A stretch of 64,000 bases of DNA from Candidatus Blautia intestinavium (GTDB lineage Bacteria > Bacillota > Clostridia > Lachnospirales > Lachnospiraceae), in contig DXGV01000051.1 in NCBI GenBank assembly GCA_019113745.1, positions 1 through 64,000 on the forward strand. Direction: 5' to 3'. How positions within the stretch are numbered: the stretch's first letter is position 1; each line of letters starts with the position of its first letter. Both the position numbers and the translations under genes were made by a program. The notes under the pieces were generated by a model. That model saw nothing but the letters and a program-made list of their open reading frames with translations. It was not told the origin of the DNA and made no database searches. Positions 54,271 to 63,621 of the stretch are shown here, piece by piece.

Positions 54271-55719
54271 ATGGATAATACACATACAACCGACTACCGC
54301 CGGGAAAAAGATTCCATCGGCGTAAAAGATGTTCCAGAAGACGTTTACTACGGAGTACAGTCTCTCCGCGCTGCGGAGAACTTTCCTATTACAGGCCTTA
54401 ACATGCATCCAGAGATCATCAACAGCCTGGCTTACATAAAAAAAGCCGCGGCCATCACCAACTGCGAGATAGGAATTCTTGATAAAAAGAGAGCCACCGC
54501 CATTGTTCAGGCCTGCGACGAGATCATTGCGGGAAAATTCCATGACGATTTTATCGTGGATCCTATCCAGGGCGGCGCCGGCACTTCCCTGAACATGAAC
54601 GCCAACGAAGTCATCGCCAACCGGGCCATCGAGATCCTGGGCGGCAAAAAAGGCGATTATTCTCTGGTCAACCCCAACGATCACGTAAACTGCGGCCAGT
54701 CCACCAACGACGTGATCCCTACCGCCGGAAAGATGACGTCTCTGCGGCTGCTGAAAAGACTGAAAAAGGAACTTCTTCGCTTACACAAAGCCTTCTGTGA
54801 CAAAGCGGCGGAATTCGACCATGTGATCAAAATGGGAAGAACCCAGATGCAGGACGCGGTTCCCATCCGTCTCGGCCAGGAATTCCAGGCTTACTCTGTA
54901 GCTGTTATGCGGGATATCAACCGTATGGATAAAGCCATGGATGAAATGCGCACTCTGAATATGGGCGGTACCGCTATCGGAACAGGCATCAACGCCGACG
55001 AGGCCTATCTGGAAAGGATTGTTCCCAACCTGGTGCAGGTTGCGGATATGGATTTTGTCCAGGCTTTCGACCTGATCGACTCTACCCAGAACCTGGATCC
55101 CTTTGTGGCCGTTTCCGGAGCTATTAAGGCCTGCGCCGTCACTCTTTCCAAGATCGCCAACGATCTCCGCCTTATGTCTTCCGGCCCCAGAGCCGGTTTC
55201 GGGGAGATCAATCTTCCCGCACGGCAGAACGGATCCTCCATTATGCCCGGCAAGGTAAATCCTGTGATTCCGGAGGTAGTCAACCAGGTGGCCTTTAATA
55301 TCATCGGCAACGACGTTACCATCACCATGGCCGCCGAAGCCGGACAGTTGGAACTGAACGCCTTCGAGCCCATTATCTTTTACTGCATGTTCCAGTCCAT
55401 CGACACGCTGGCTTACGCTGTCCGTACTTTTGTGGACAACTGTATCACCGGTATCACCGCCAATGAAGACCGCTGCCGCTATCTTGTGGAAAACAGCGTG
55501 GGAGTCATCACCGCCATCTGTCCCTATGTGGGATACCAGAAAGCCGCGGACATTGCCAAACAGGCAATGAAAACAGGCGAATCCGTGCGCAGCCTTATCC
55601 TGAAAGAACAGCTTTTGAACGCGGAAGAACTGGACCGTATCCTGGACCCTGTAAATATGACAGAACCCGGCATACCTGACAAAGATCTTTTACGCAAAAT
55701 AACACAAAACCAGAAATAA
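54271..55719 (+). CDS. aspA: Aspartate ammonia-lyase
   Basis: A 482-residue fumarase/aspartase superfamily enzyme that splits aspartate to fumarate and ammonia. The start EKDSIGVKDVPEDVYYGVQSLRAAENFPITG is typical of AspA, the catalytic loop is GSSIMPGKVNPVIPE, and the substrate block GGAGTSLNMNANEVIANRA is intact. The ATG at 54271 follows GGAGAAGGAG. Fumarase is less likely because of the N-terminal pattern. It is divergent from a LysR gene. Confidence 0.92.
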   Translation: MDNTHTTDYRREKDSIGVKDVPEDVYYGVQSLRAAENFPITGLNMHPEIINSLAYIKKAAAITNCEIGILDKKRATAIVQACDEIIAGKFHDDFIVDPIQGGAGTSLNMNANEVIANRAIEILGGKKGDYSLVNPNDHVNCGQSTNDVIPTAGKMTSLRLLKRLKKELLRLHKAFCDKAAEFDHVIKMGRTQMQDAVPIRLGQEFQAYSVAVMRDINRMDKAMDEMRTLNMGGTAIGTGINADEAYLERIVPNLVQVADMDFVQAFDLIDSTQNLDPFVAVSGAIKACAVTLSKIANDLRLMSSGPRAGFGEINLPARQNGSSIMPGKVNPVIPEVVNQVAFNIIGNDVTITMAAEAGQLELNAFEPIIFYCMFQSIDTLAYAVRTFVDNCITGITANEDRCRYLVENSVGVITAICPYVGYQKAADIAKQAMKTGESVRSLILKEQLLNAEELDRILDPVNMTEPGIPDKDLLRKITQNQK

Positions 55720-55738
55720 AAACCATAAGCCTCATCCG

Positions 55739-55790
55739 ATCCTCCGGAATCTGAACAGATATCTGTCCTGATTCCGGAGGATTTTTTTAT
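55739..55790 (+). terminator. Terminator of aspA
   Basis: ATCCTCCGGAATC pairs perfectly with GATTCCGGAGGAT around an 18-nt loop and is followed by seven T. Confidence 0.92.
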
Positions 55791-55795
55791 TTTTC

Positions 55796-55848
55796 TTGAC
55801 AAACAGGCATATACCTCCATATAATATCAGTAACCATTATTGTTATCA
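55796..55848 (+). promoter_or_regulatory. perR promoter and operator-like repeat
   Basis: TTGACA (55796-55801) and TATAAT (55820-55825) with an 18-bp spacer. Just downstream is AGTAACCATTATTGTTATCA (55829-55848), which contains the inverted TAAC/GTTA arms and shares 16 of 20 positions with a site before the rubrerythrin gene. Confidence 0.65.
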
Positions 55849-55893
55849 ATAAAGGAGCTGCAAATATAAACCAGAAAAGAAGGGAGTGAGTTT

Positions 55894-56289
55894 ATGGCCG
55901 CATTGAAATACAGCCGTCAGCGAGAATCCATCAAGGAATTCCTTATGACCCGCACGGATCATCCGACCGCAGATACAGTATATGAAAATATGAAGATCTT
56001 ATATCCCAATATCAGTCTTGGAACTGTTTACCGCAATCTCTCTCTCCTGTCTGATATTGGAGAAATACAGAAGCTTGAAAGCTTTGGCGGAGCCGACCGT
56101 TTCGACGGCAGGACCGACCCCCACTGTCACTTTATCTGCACCGGCTGCGGATGCGTACAGGATCTGGAAATAGGGGATCTTCAGGATATCATCCACAGAG
56201 CCGAAAAAGATTTTAGCGGAAAAATTACAGAATGCACCGCAAGATTTTCCGGACTCTGTGAAAACTGTTTTAAAAAAGAAAAATGTTAA
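55894..56289 (+). CDS. perR: Fur family peroxide regulator (PerR-like)
   Basis: A 131-residue winged-helix metalloregulator. The HTH is NISLGTVYRNLSLLSDIGEI, the metal region PHCHFICTGCG and the structural zinc CxxC pairs are CTGC and CENC. Length and the downstream rubrerythrins point to PerR rather than Fur or Zur. In Clostridium, PerR represses reverse rubrerythrin genes. It probably represses itself and the following genes until peroxide oxidises it. Confidence 0.82.
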   Translation: MAALKYSRQRESIKEFLMTRTDHPTADTVYENMKILYPNISLGTVYRNLSLLSDIGEIQKLESFGGADRFDGRTDPHCHFICTGCGCVQDLEIGDLQDIIHRAEKDFSGKITECTARFSGLCENCFKKEKC

Positions 56290-56298
56290 GATTTCCTC

Positions 56299-56363
56299 TT
56301 GACATTTAAAAAACTTTGTGATAGATTAAAGGCATAGCAAAACAGTAACAATTACTATTATTA
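56299..56363 (+). promoter_or_regulatory. Reverse rubrerythrin promoter with PerR-like operator
   Basis: TTGACA (56299-56304) and TAGATT (56322-56327), 17-bp spacer. AGTAACAATTACTATTATTA (56344-56363) lies about 10 bp past the expected start and resembles the perR operator. Confidence 0.6.
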
Positions 56364-56396
56364 TTAAAAACAAATTTAGAAAAGGAGATTATTACT

Positions 56397-56939
56397 ATGG
56401 CAAAATGGGTATGCAGTGTATGTGGTTATGTTTATGAAGGCGAGACAGCTCCGGAAGTATGTCCGATCTGCAAGGCTCCGGCTGAGAAATTCACCAAGCA
56501 GGATTCTGAGATGACATGGGCTGCCGAGCACGTTGTAGGCGTTGCAAAAGGCGTAAGCGAAGATATCCTGGCAGATCTGAGAGCAAACTTCGAGGGCGAG
56601 TGCTCTGAGGTTGGTATGTATCTTGCAATGGCAAGAGTTGCTCACAGAGAAGGCTATCCGGAGATCGGCTTATACTGGGAGAAAGCAGCTTATGAAGAAG
56701 CAGAGCATGCAGCAAAATTTGCTGAACTGCTTGGCGAAGTAGTAACAGACAGCACCAAGAAGAACCTTGAGATGCGTGTAGCGGCAGAGAACGGCGCAAC
56801 CGCTGGTAAATTCGATCTTGCTAAACGTGCGAAAGAAGCAAACCTTGACGCAATCCATGACACTGTTCATGAAATGGCAAGAGACGAAGCCCGTCACGGC
56901 AAAGCATTCGCAGGCCTTCTGAAGAGATACTTCGGCTAA
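56397..56939 (+). CDS. Reverse rubrerythrin (N-terminal rubredoxin domain)
   Basis: A 180-residue peroxide-reducing protein with the rubredoxin domain first ([23 protein letters not shown], residues 6-28) and the diiron four-helix domain second ([40 protein letters not shown] and [11 protein letters not shown] carry the Glu/His ligands). This order defines reverse rubrerythrin. AAAGGAG precedes the ATG. Codon use is highly biased, implying strong expression. Confidence 0.95.
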   Translation: MAKWVCSVCGYVYEGETAPEVCPICKAPAEKFTKQDSEMTWAAEHVVGVAKGVSEDILADLRANFEGECSEVGMYLAMARVAHREGYPEIGLYWEKAAYEEAEHAAKFAELLGEVVTDSTKKNLEMRVAAENGATAGKFDLAKRAKEANLDAIHDTVHEMARDEARHGKAFAGLLKRYFG

Positions 56940-56962
56940 TCCGAAAATATATTACAGAAACA

Positions 56963-57048
56963 GAACCGGCAGCTAATGTCCGGTTCACGTAAAACAGGAT
57001 ATTTGAAAAGGGACTTGAGACATCGGCAGTATCGCAAGTCCCTTTTTT
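56963..57048 (+). terminator. Two hairpins between rubrerythrin genes
   Basis: GAACCGG/CCGGTTC (56963-56986) is followed by a stronger stem AAGGGACTTG/CAAGTCCCTT with six T (57008-57048). I see no separate promoter for the next gene, so read-through may supply it. Confidence 0.75.
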
Positions 57049-57073
57049 ACAAAGATAAATAGGAGGTATTTAT

Positions 57074-57610
57074 ATGTCTAAATATGCAGGAACGAAAACA
57101 GAAAAGAATCTTATGGAAGCTTTCGCGGGAGAATCCCAGGCAAGAAATAAATATACATACTACGCTTCCGCAGCAAAAAAAGCCGGATATGAGCAGCTTG
57201 CGGCTCTTTATCTGGAAACAGCCGACCAGGAAAAAGAACACGCAAAAATGTGGTTCAAAGAATTCCACGGAATCCATGATGTAGCAGAAAACCTGGAAGA
57301 CGCGGCTGCAGGCGAAAATTTTGAATGGACAGATATGTATGCACGCATGGCCAGAGAGGCCAGAGAGGAAGGCTTTGAAGAACTGGCGCTGAAGTTTGAA
57401 GGTGTTGCAAAGGTAGAAGCGGCTCATGAGAAACGTTACAAAAAGCTCCTGGAATCCTACAAAAATGACAAGACCTTTAAGGGCGACGCTCCTTTAGGCT
57501 GGAAATGCCGCAACTGCGGTTATGTGCATATGGCTGACGAAGCTCCGGAAGTATGCCCGGTATGCGCACATCCCAAAGCTTATTTTGAGCGCAAGGTAGA
57601 AAACTACTAA
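57074..57610 (+). CDS. rbr: Rubrerythrin (C-terminal rubredoxin domain)
   Basis: A 178-residue classical rubrerythrin: diiron domain first ([48 protein letters not shown]) and rubredoxin last ([23 protein letters not shown]). It reduces peroxide using electrons from reduced rubredoxin or NADH systems. GGAGG lies upstream. Together with the preceding gene it gives the cell both domain orders. Confidence 0.95.
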   Translation: MSKYAGTKTEKNLMEAFAGESQARNKYTYYASAAKKAGYEQLAALYLETADQEKEHAKMWFKEFHGIHDVAENLEDAAAGENFEWTDMYARMAREAREEGFEELALKFEGVAKVEAAHEKRYKKLLESYKNDKTFKGDAPLGWKCRNCGYVHMADEAPEVCPVCAHPKAYFERKVENY

Positions 57611-57617
57611 GATTACA

Positions 57618-57643
57618 CAATCCGCCGGTTTTCCGGCGGATTG
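57618..57643 (+). terminator. Hairpin after rubrerythrin
   Basis: CAATCCGCCGG pairs with CCGGCGGATTG around TTTT. The following T-run is weak. Confidence 0.6.
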
Positions 57644-57682
57644 AGATAAAATATATATTCTGCCGCGCCTGTATAAATCAAT

Positions 57683-58258
57683 TCAAATATCCCGGCTTTC
57701 CTCTTCTCTGATTTTCCGCATACTGTCCTTTCGTACCTCATCTCTCAGATTTTTCATATAATCCGAAAACTCTGCTTTATCGTTTCCGTAAGTCATCTGC
57801 AGAGAATACTCCAGCGGAAGCCATGTATGAATGTCTGATTCATTATGCTGTATTAATGCCTCCAGATTATCAAGCGCCTTAAAAATTTTAGCTTCCAGAG
57901 ATTTTCTCTCCGACATCTCCTGGAAAAGTTCTGTCATCTCCCGGTTAAATGGTTCCGGTAAGGACATGAGCCATTTTTCCAAAATCTTTTCTTCTTTTTT
58001 CTCGTCTTCCTCTGTTTTTTCAAAAGTAGGAATATCTCCCGTAAATGCTTCTCCCAGATCATGGATCAGGCACATTTTCAGAAGCTTTTCCAGATCCGCA
58101 TCCGGAAATTCAGCGCTGACGAAGTACGCCATTAGAGCCGTCCTCCAGGAATGCTCTGCCACACTTTCTCTCCGCCCGCCGGAAGTATAACAGTGGCGTA
58201 CTGTATCCTTCAGCCGCTCCGCCACATTCATAATTTCCACCAGTTTCTGTGGTTCCAT
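57683..58258 (-). CDS. HD domain phosphohydrolase
   Basis: A 191-residue protein: SVAEHSWRTALMAYFV supplies the first His, CLIHDLGEAFTGDIP the His-Asp pair, and ALDNLEALIQHNESD the last Asp. The layout resembles YfbR/HDDC2-type 5'-deoxynucleotidases, but the substrate is unproved. It lies downstream of the dac gene on the same strand with a 50-bp gap. Confidence 0.87.
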   Translation of the reverse strand: MEPQKLVEIMNVAERLKDTVRHCYTSGGRRESVAEHSWRTALMAYFVSAEFPDADLEKLLKMCLIHDLGEAFTGDIPTFEKTEEDEKKEEKILEKWLMSLPEPFNREMTELFQEMSERKSLEAKIFKALDNLEALIQHNESDIHTWLPLEYSLQMTYGNDKAEFSDYMKNLRDEVRKDSMRKIREEESRDI

Positions 58259-58308
58259 TGTTCTTGCCCCTTGTACGCTGTTATTTTCTTATTTTTAGTA
58301 TTCTCCAG

Positions 58309-59274
58309 TCATTCATCATGTAAGGCCAGCGCCGCTTCGCCCAGGCGGTTGTAGATTGTCACCGCGTCTGTGATATGAGGCGTCCCGGCTGAAAAAGCTC
58401 CGGCTGTCACCAGTATGTACTCTGTTCCATCGATTTCCGCAAAGCTGGCAAGGCAAAGACCGGCGTCATTGGTGAATCCCGTCTTTCCTCCCAGGATTTT
58501 CCCACCTGTCACGGAAGGATCCGGCAGATTGTTAAACATACTGCTGTAAAAAGTAATCCCATCCGGATGTATGTTCGTTCCCGGAGTAGAATAATACGGA
58601 CTTTCGATGATCTCCCGGAAAGTATCGTTTCGGATGGCATATTTCAGCAGAATCGCGATATCCTTCGCCGTACTGTAGTGATCCGGATCATGCAGGCCTG
58701 TAGTGTCGCAGAAATGCGTCCCGTCCATTCCCAGTTTCTCCGCCTTCTGGTTCATCAACTCCACGAACCCTTCCTCAGATCCCGCTATAGTGTCTGCCAG
58801 GGCGATACAGCACTCCGCTCCCGAAGGCAGCATAACGCCGTAAAGCAGGTCTATGGCCCGGACAGTTTCGTCCGGCTGAAACCCCGCCTGCGTGGCGTCT
58901 CGTTCATACAGTCCTGCAAACATATCGCTGGTCAGGGTAATCTCCTGATCCAGATCATCCAGTTCTTCGATAGCCACTATAGCCGTCATGATCTTTGTCA
59001 TGGAAGCCGGATACATAGTCTGTTCTCCATTGATCTCTCCGATGATCTTTCCTCCTCTGGCCTGCATCAGCACCGCGCAGGAACTGTTGATTCCGGAGAT
59101 ATCAAGCTCCTGCACCACAGGCTTTCCAAGCTGGGAGATCCAGCTTCCGAAATCATACTTCCAGCCCAGCATTACCACCAGCGCAAGAACCGCCGCTATT
59201 TCCACCGCTATACAGAGAAACAACGTTCCTTTTCTGTTTTTTCTTCTGCGTTTCCGTCTCCTGTTATCCGGCAT
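58309..59274 (-). CDS. D-alanyl-D-alanine carboxypeptidase (penicillin-binding protein)
   Basis: A 321-residue S11-type carboxypeptidase that trims cell-wall pentapeptides. An Arg/Lys-rich N-terminus precedes one membrane helix (about 17-38). Motifs are SMTK (Ser91, Lys94), PSGAEC in the SxN position (Asn is replaced, as in some clostridial relatives) and GGKTGFTNDAG. It lacks the usual long C-terminal domain and amphipathic anchor, which the N-terminal helix replaces. Its promoter region has a TATAAT about 100 bp upstream. Confidence 0.9.
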   Translation of the reverse strand: MPDNRRRKRRRKNRKGTLFLCIAVEIAAVLALVVMLGWKYDFGSWISQLGKPVVQELDISGINSSCAVLMQARGGKIIGEINGEQTMYPASMTKIMTAIVAIEELDDLDQEITLTSDMFAGLYERDATQAGFQPDETVRAIDLLYGVMLPSGAECCIALADTIAGSEEGFVELMNQKAEKLGMDGTHFCDTTGLHDPDHYSTAKDIAILLKYAIRNDTFREIIESPYYSTPGTNIHPDGITFYSSMFNNLPDPSVTGGKILGGKTGFTNDAGLCLASFAEIDGTEYILVTAGAFSAGTPHITDAVTIYNRLGEAALALHDE

Positions 59275-59423
59275 ATGATCTTCTCCTTTTCCGCCCGGAC
59301 CGCGCCGGGGCAGATTTTTCTCCCATGTTCCTGCGCAAATAAGCCTTGCGGCAGGTTTCTTTTCATTTTTCTTATTATACTATACTACTGCGGTTTTCTG
59401 TAAAATGTCTTTATATTTGAAAG

Positions 59424-59470
59424 AAATAAAAATGGCTGTGAAAAAACGGATTTACGCTTTCTCACAACCA
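59424..59470 (-). terminator. Terminator of rplK-rplA operon
   Basis: On the minus strand TGGTTGTGA pairs with TCACAGCCA and is followed by TTTTTATTT, 15 bp after the rplA stop. It separates rplA from the dac gene. Confidence 0.82.
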
Positions 59471-59485
59471 CTTTTCATGCATCTA

Positions 59486-60178
59486 TTAAGCTAATTTCAT
59501 CGGGTTGATCTTTACGCCAGGTCCCATTGTAGAAGTCAGGGTTACGCTCTTCAGATACTGACCCTTTAAGGTGCTTGGTCTTGCCTTCAGAATAGCTTCA
59601 ATAAGCGTCTGGAAGTTGTCGCTTAACTGTTCCTCAGTAAAGGAAGCCTTACCTACCGGAACATGGATGATATTGGTCTTGTCAAGACGATACTCGATCT
59701 TACCTGCTTTAATATCATGAACCGCTTTGGTAACGTCCATAGTTACAGTTCCGGCCTTCGGGTTCGGCATCAGGCCTTTCGGTCCAAGTACACGGCCCAG
59801 ACGTCCTACAACGCCCATCATGTCCGGTGTAGCAACAACAACGTCAAAGTCCAGCCATCCCTCGTTCTGGATTCTCGGGATCAGCTCCTCAGCGCCTACA
59901 TACTCAGCTCCGGCAGCCTTTGCTTCTTCTGCCTTCGCGTCCTTTGCGAATACAAGTACGCGAACCTTTTTACCTGTTCCGTGAGGAAGAACAACTGCTC
60001 CACGGATCTGCTGGTCAGCGTGACGTCCGTCGCAGCCTGTACGGATGTGAGCCTCGATAGTCTCATCGAATTTGGCAACTGCGGATTTTTTTACAAGGCT
60101 GATAGCCTCTGCGGTATCATATAATGTTGCGCGGTCTACTGCTTTTGCAGCTTCCACGTATCTTTTTCCTCGTTTCAT
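59486..60178 (-). CDS. rplA: Ribosomal protein L1
   Basis: A 230-residue large-subunit protein at the L1 stalk, also a translational repressor in many bacteria. It begins [17 protein letters not shown], and [22 protein letters not shown] is the family signature. The ATG at 60178 has GGAGG upstream. It is the last gene before a terminator; rplJ and rplL do not follow. Confidence 0.98.
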   Translation of the reverse strand: MKRGKRYVEAAKAVDRATLYDTAEAISLVKKSAVAKFDETIEAHIRTGCDGRHADQQIRGAVVLPHGTGKKVRVLVFAKDAKAEEAKAAGAEYVGAEELIPRIQNEGWLDFDVVVATPDMMGVVGRLGRVLGPKGLMPNPKAGTVTMDVTKAVHDIKAGKIEYRLDKTNIIHVPVGKASFTEEQLSDNFQTLIEAILKARPSTLKGQYLKSVTLTSTMGPGVKINPMKLA

Positions 60179-60249
60179 TTCTATAACCTCCTGTGGTGAT
60201 TGCGGGAATTTCCCTCCCACTTCATTCTGTAGTTTCTGTCGTAACTTAC

Positions 60250-60675
60250 TTAGTCTGTTACTTCGATTCCCATGCTTCTTGCAGTACCTGCAATCATGCT
60301 CATAGCCGCCTCAAGAGAAGCTGCGTTCAGGTCTTTCATCTTCAGCTCCGCGATCTCCTGGACCTGGGCTTTTGTAACCTTTGCAACTTTTGTCTTGTTC
60401 GGAACGCCGGAACCGGATTTGATATTTGCTGCCTTCTTCAGAAGAACTGCTGCCGGCGGAGTTTTGGTTATGAAGCTGAAACTTCTGTCTGCATAAACAG
60501 TGATCACAACCGGAATGATCAGATCGCCCTGATCTGCTGTTCTGGCATTAAACTCTTTTGTAAACTGTACGATGTTTACTCCGTGCTGTCCAAGAGCCGG
60601 ACCTACCGGCGGTGCTGGGGTTGCCTTGCCAGCCGGAATCTGTAATTTAATATAACCTGTTACTTTTTTTGCCAT
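60250..60675 (-). CDS. rplK: Ribosomal protein L11
   Basis: A 141-residue protein of the GTPase-associated centre. [26 protein letters not shown] and the C-terminal [16 protein letters not shown] are diagnostic. The gene follows nusG after 56 bp and precedes rplA by 71 bp. Confidence 0.98.
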   Translation of the reverse strand: MAKKVTGYIKLQIPAGKATPAPPVGPALGQHGVNIVQFTKEFNARTADQGDLIIPVVITVYADRSFSFITKTPPAAVLLKKAANIKSGSGVPNKTKVAKVTKAQVQEIAELKMKDLNAASLEAAMSMIAGTARSMGIEVTD

Positions 60676-60731
60676 TTTTCGGCACCTCCTATGTGGTATT
60701 GGCGGGGGTGTTTCCCTCCCACTTGAATGTG

Positions 60732-61247
60732 TTACGCCTTCTTGATTTCTGCGAAACTTATTTCTACCGGCGTTTCGCGGCCAAACAATTCAACATTGAT
60801 GGTAACCATCTGTTTCTGAGTATTAATTGCAGTAACAACTCCGGCAGTGTCCTTCCAGGCTCCGCCTGTGACAACTACCATATCGCCTTCTGCAAAATCC
60901 ACCTGAACGGTTTCTTCCCTGATTCCAAGAGGTTTCATCTCCTCTTCCGTAAGGGGCACAGGCTTGGAACCCGGTCCTACAAATCCTGTAACGCCTCTGG
61001 TGTTGCGGACAACATACCAGGTGTCGTCATTCATGATCATGTTGATCAGTACATATCCCGGAAACATTTTTTTCTGAACCTGCTTTGCAGCACCGTTCTT
61101 CATTTCCACGACTTCCTGCAGAGGAACACGAACTTCAAGGATCTGGTCTTCCAGGTGTCTGTTCTCGATTGTTTTTTCAATGTTGGCTTTTACTTTGTTT
61201 TCATACCCGGAATAAGTATGAACAACATACCATTTCGCTTCTGACAT
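60732..61247 (-). CDS. nusG: Transcription termination/antitermination protein NusG
   Basis: A 171-residue elongation factor: NGN domain first ([43 protein letters not shown]) and KOW domain last ([21 protein letters not shown]). It binds RNA polymerase and influences pausing. It starts 16 bp after secE. Confidence 0.97.
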   Translation of the reverse strand: MSEAKWYVVHTYSGYENKVKANIEKTIENRHLEDQILEVRVPLQEVVEMKNGAAKQVQKKMFPGYVLINMIMNDDTWYVVRNTRGVTGFVGPGSKPVPLTEEEMKPLGIREETVQVDFAEGDMVVVTGGAWKDTAGVVTAINTQKQMVTINVELFGRETPVEISFAEIKKA

Positions 61248-61263
61248 ACAATCACCGTTATCC

Positions 61264-61473
61264 TTATTTCATTAAAAGATTAATACCTTCCAGAATAGCT
61301 GAATCCATAATGCTGATCATCACAGCCAGAATAATTGTAATCACTGTCACAGCTACTGTCTGTTTTGCCAGAGTGGGCCTGTCAGTCCATACAATCTTCT
61401 TGAATTCCGATCGAAGTCCCTGAAACCAGTTTTTCTTCTGACGTTTGCCAGTAGATTTTACTTTCTCCTGCAT
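61264..61473 (-). CDS. secE: Preprotein translocase subunit SecE
   Basis: A 69-residue single-span membrane protein of the Sec channel: cytoplasmic WFQGLRSEFKKIVWTDRPTL then one helix (VAVTVITIILAVMISIMDSAIL). It lies 25 bp after rpmG, without the tRNA-Trp often found here. Confidence 0.95.
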   Translation of the reverse strand: MQEKVKSTGKRQKKNWFQGLRSEFKKIVWTDRPTLAKQTVAVTVITIILAVMISIMDSAILEGINLLMK

Positions 61474-61498
61474 AGTCTAAACCTCACAATCTCTGTGA

Positions 61499-61648
61499 TT
61501 ACTTCGTTTCCTTGTGCAGAGTGTGTCTATGGCAGAACTTACAATATTTCTTGGTTTCCATACGCTCAGGATGGTTTTTCTTTTCCTTAGTCATATTGTA
61601 GTTACGCTGTTTGCACTCCGTACAAGCCAATGTAATCTTAACGCGCAC
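61499..61648 (-). CDS. rpmG: Ribosomal protein L33
   Basis: A 49-residue zinc-ribbon L33 with both Cys pairs: CTEC and CKFC. The GTG at 61648 is chosen because it gives the family's usual start ([17 protein letters not shown]) and has GGAGGTGG 5 bp upstream. The open frame extends further but not with L33 sequence. Confidence 0.94.
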   Translation of the reverse strand: MRVKITLACTECKQRNYNMTKEKKNHPERMETKKYCKFCHRHTLHKETK

Positions 61649-61738
61649 AACTTCCACCTCCAGTGTTTTCATTTGCATGGTCTTCTTCCGCCCGATTTCG
61701 GGCATAAAAAAAAGACCCAACTTCCATGTCGCCTGTCC

Positions 61739-61768
61739 AGTTTAGCACAGAACCCCCGGATAAGTCAA
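61739..61768 (-). promoter_or_regulatory. Promoter of rpmG-secE-nusG-rplK-rplA operon
   Basis: On the minus strand TTGACT (61763-61768) and TAAACT (61739-61744), 18-bp spacer. Downstream in the leader a GCCCGAAATCGGGC hairpin follows a T-run. Confidence 0.7.
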
Positions 61769-61965
61769 GCCTTTTCCGCGAAATTCTCCCGTTATCGGCG
61801 GCGGTTTGATCCGCCTTGTCCCGAAACCCGGAACATTATGTTTTCCGCGCTGCGCCGCCGTTTTTCTTCCCTAATTGTTACAGTCCACACCTGACCGCCG
61901 CACACATGCGCACTCGTCGCACTGACGCGCCGCCAAAATACTTCCTGTAAATCCGCAAATTTCCC

Positions 61966-61994
61966 TTGTCAACCCAGAATGGGTAGTGTATGAT
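61966..61994 (+). promoter_or_regulatory. Promoter of polysaccharide ABC exporter
   Basis: TTGTCA (61966-61971) and TATGAT (61989-61994) with a 17-bp spacer, about 40 bp before the permease gene. Confidence 0.65.
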
Positions 61995-62032
61995 AAGAAA
62001 TGTTAATTATATAGAATACAGGAGCGGATTTT

Positions 62033-62818
62033 ATGTTAAAAAGATTCATGGATGACATGAAGAAATACTGGAAGTATGCTATCTATTCTTCCAAAGCGCA
62101 GTTAAAATCCGAAATAGCCAATTCTTATCTGAACTGGCTGTGGTGGATACTGGATCCTCTTTGCTTCATGTTGATTTATGTATTTATGTTCGGTTACGTG
62201 TTTAAATCCACCGAACAGTATTTTGCAATTTTCGTTTTTATCGGTATTACACTGTGGGACTTCTTTAACAAGTGCCTGATACAGAGCGTACGTGTCATCA
62301 AAAATAATAAGGCCATTGTCTCCAAGGTTTATATACCGAAATTTATTCTTCTGATCATCAAAATGGGAGTCAACGGTTTTAAGATGTTCATTTCTCTTCT
62401 GATCGTTGTCGCCATGCTGATCGTATGGAGAGTACCGATCACCTGGAACGTCTTATTTTTTATTCCGATCCTGCTGACTCTCTTTGTGGTAGTTTTCGGA
62501 TTAGGATGTTTCCTGCTGCATTACGGCGTGTTTGTGGAAGACCTGTCTAATGTGCTGAATATTGTTCTCCGGCTTTTGTTCTATCTGACCGGTGTATTCT
62601 GGAGCGTTATGGACCGCCTTCCCGCCCCCTACAACAGTTATATCGGAAAGGGAAATCCCATCGCTTTCCTTCTGACTGCCATGAGGGACTGCGTGATCTA
62701 CGAAAAAACGCCGGATCTGCCTCTGCTTCTGATCTGGTTCCTGGTGGGACTTGTGATCAGTATTCTGGGCGTCCGTAAGATCTACAAAAATGAAAACAGT
62801 TATGTCAAAGTGATCTGA
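62033..62818 (+). CDS. ABC-2 type permease for cell-surface polysaccharide export
   Basis: A 261-residue membrane protein of the TagG/Wzm/RfbD family: six hydrophobic segments, with the conserved N-terminal SYLNWLWWILDPLCFMLIYVFMF and the inner GIFLWDF-like block IGITLWDFFNKCL. It forms the channel for an undecaprenyl-linked glycan or teichoic acid with the ATPase encoded 57 bp downstream. Confidence 0.93.
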   Translation: MLKRFMDDMKKYWKYAIYSSKAQLKSEIANSYLNWLWWILDPLCFMLIYVFMFGYVFKSTEQYFAIFVFIGITLWDFFNKCLIQSVRVIKNNKAIVSKVYIPKFILLIIKMGVNGFKMFISLLIVVAMLIVWRVPITWNVLFFIPILLTLFVVVFGLGCFLLHYGVFVEDLSNVLNIVLRLLFYLTGVFWSVMDRLPAPYNSYIGKGNPIAFLLTAMRDCVIYEKTPDLPLLLIWFLVGLVISILGVRKIYKNENSYVKVI

Positions 62819-62875
62819 TGTATCAGGAAAATGCCTGAAGGCCCGGGAGACGGGCAATAAGGAGGAATATAGTAT

Positions 62876-63613
62876 ATGGAAGAAAAACATGCGATCGAGG
62901 TAAAGGATCTTGTCATCAGTTACCAGAATCTGAAAAAAACTTCTATTAAAAAAAGTCTTTTGAGTTTCAAGCGGCGGTCTGTGGACCGGTTCGTTGCGGT
63001 AAAAGGAATCTCCTTTTATGTGCGCCAGGGAGAAATTCTCGGGATCATCGGCAAAAACGGAAGCGGCAAGTCCACAACACTGAATGCTCTGGCCGGGATC
63101 TTTTCACCTGACAGCGGCACCATCGATCTGAAAGGGCACAGTATTTCACTTCTGTCCATCGGCGTCGGCTTCCAGAGAGAAATGACAGGACGGGAAAATA
63201 TCATCCTCTCCGGAATGCTTCTTGGTTTCTCCGAGGAGGAGGTTCGGGCAAAGGAACCGGAAATCGTGGAGTTTGCAGAGCTGGGAGAATTCATTGACAT
63301 GCCTGTGCGGACATATTCCAGCGGTATGTATTCCAAACTTGCTTTTTCCATCACCGCCATTCTGGAAACAGATATCATGCTGATCGACGAGGTATTAAGC
63401 GTAGGAGATCAGAAGTTTAAGAAAAAAAGCTACAATAAAATGAAGAGTCTTATTTCTAACGAGGACCGGACCGTTGTCATCGTGTCTCACAGTATCGAAA
63501 CTCTCAAGGAGCTCTGCGATACGGTAATGTGGATGCACGACGGCCAGATCAAGCGCATCGGCGAACCGGAGCCTGTTCTGGAGGAATATGTAAACTTCAT
63601 GGAAAACAATTAA
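62876..63613 (+). CDS. ABC ATPase for cell-surface polysaccharide export
   Basis: A 245-residue TagH/Wzt-like ATPase: Walker A GKNGSGKST, signature TYSSGMYSKLAF, Walker B IMLIDEVLSVGD, and switch His in VSHSIETLKELCD. It lacks the C-terminal carbohydrate-binding domain of some Wzt proteins, so substrate selection lies elsewhere. GGAGG lies upstream. Confidence 0.95.
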   Translation: MEEKHAIEVKDLVISYQNLKKTSIKKSLLSFKRRSVDRFVAVKGISFYVRQGEILGIIGKNGSGKSTTLNALAGIFSPDSGTIDLKGHSISLLSIGVGFQREMTGRENIILSGMLLGFSEEEVRAKEPEIVEFAELGEFIDMPVRTYSSGMYSKLAFSITAILETDIMLIDEVLSVGDQKFKKKSYNKMKSLISNEDRTVVIVSHSIETLKELCDTVMWMHDGQIKRIGEPEPVLEEYVNFMENN

Positions 63614-63621
63614 GAGCTTCA

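Larger units (their letters stand above)
61649..62032. other. Divergent intergenic region
   Basis: This 384-bp stretch has the leader and promoter of the ribosomal operon on the left and the promoter of the ABC exporter on the right. The middle (61,770-61,960) is GC-rich and shows no gene or clear structure to me. Confidence 0.6.
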
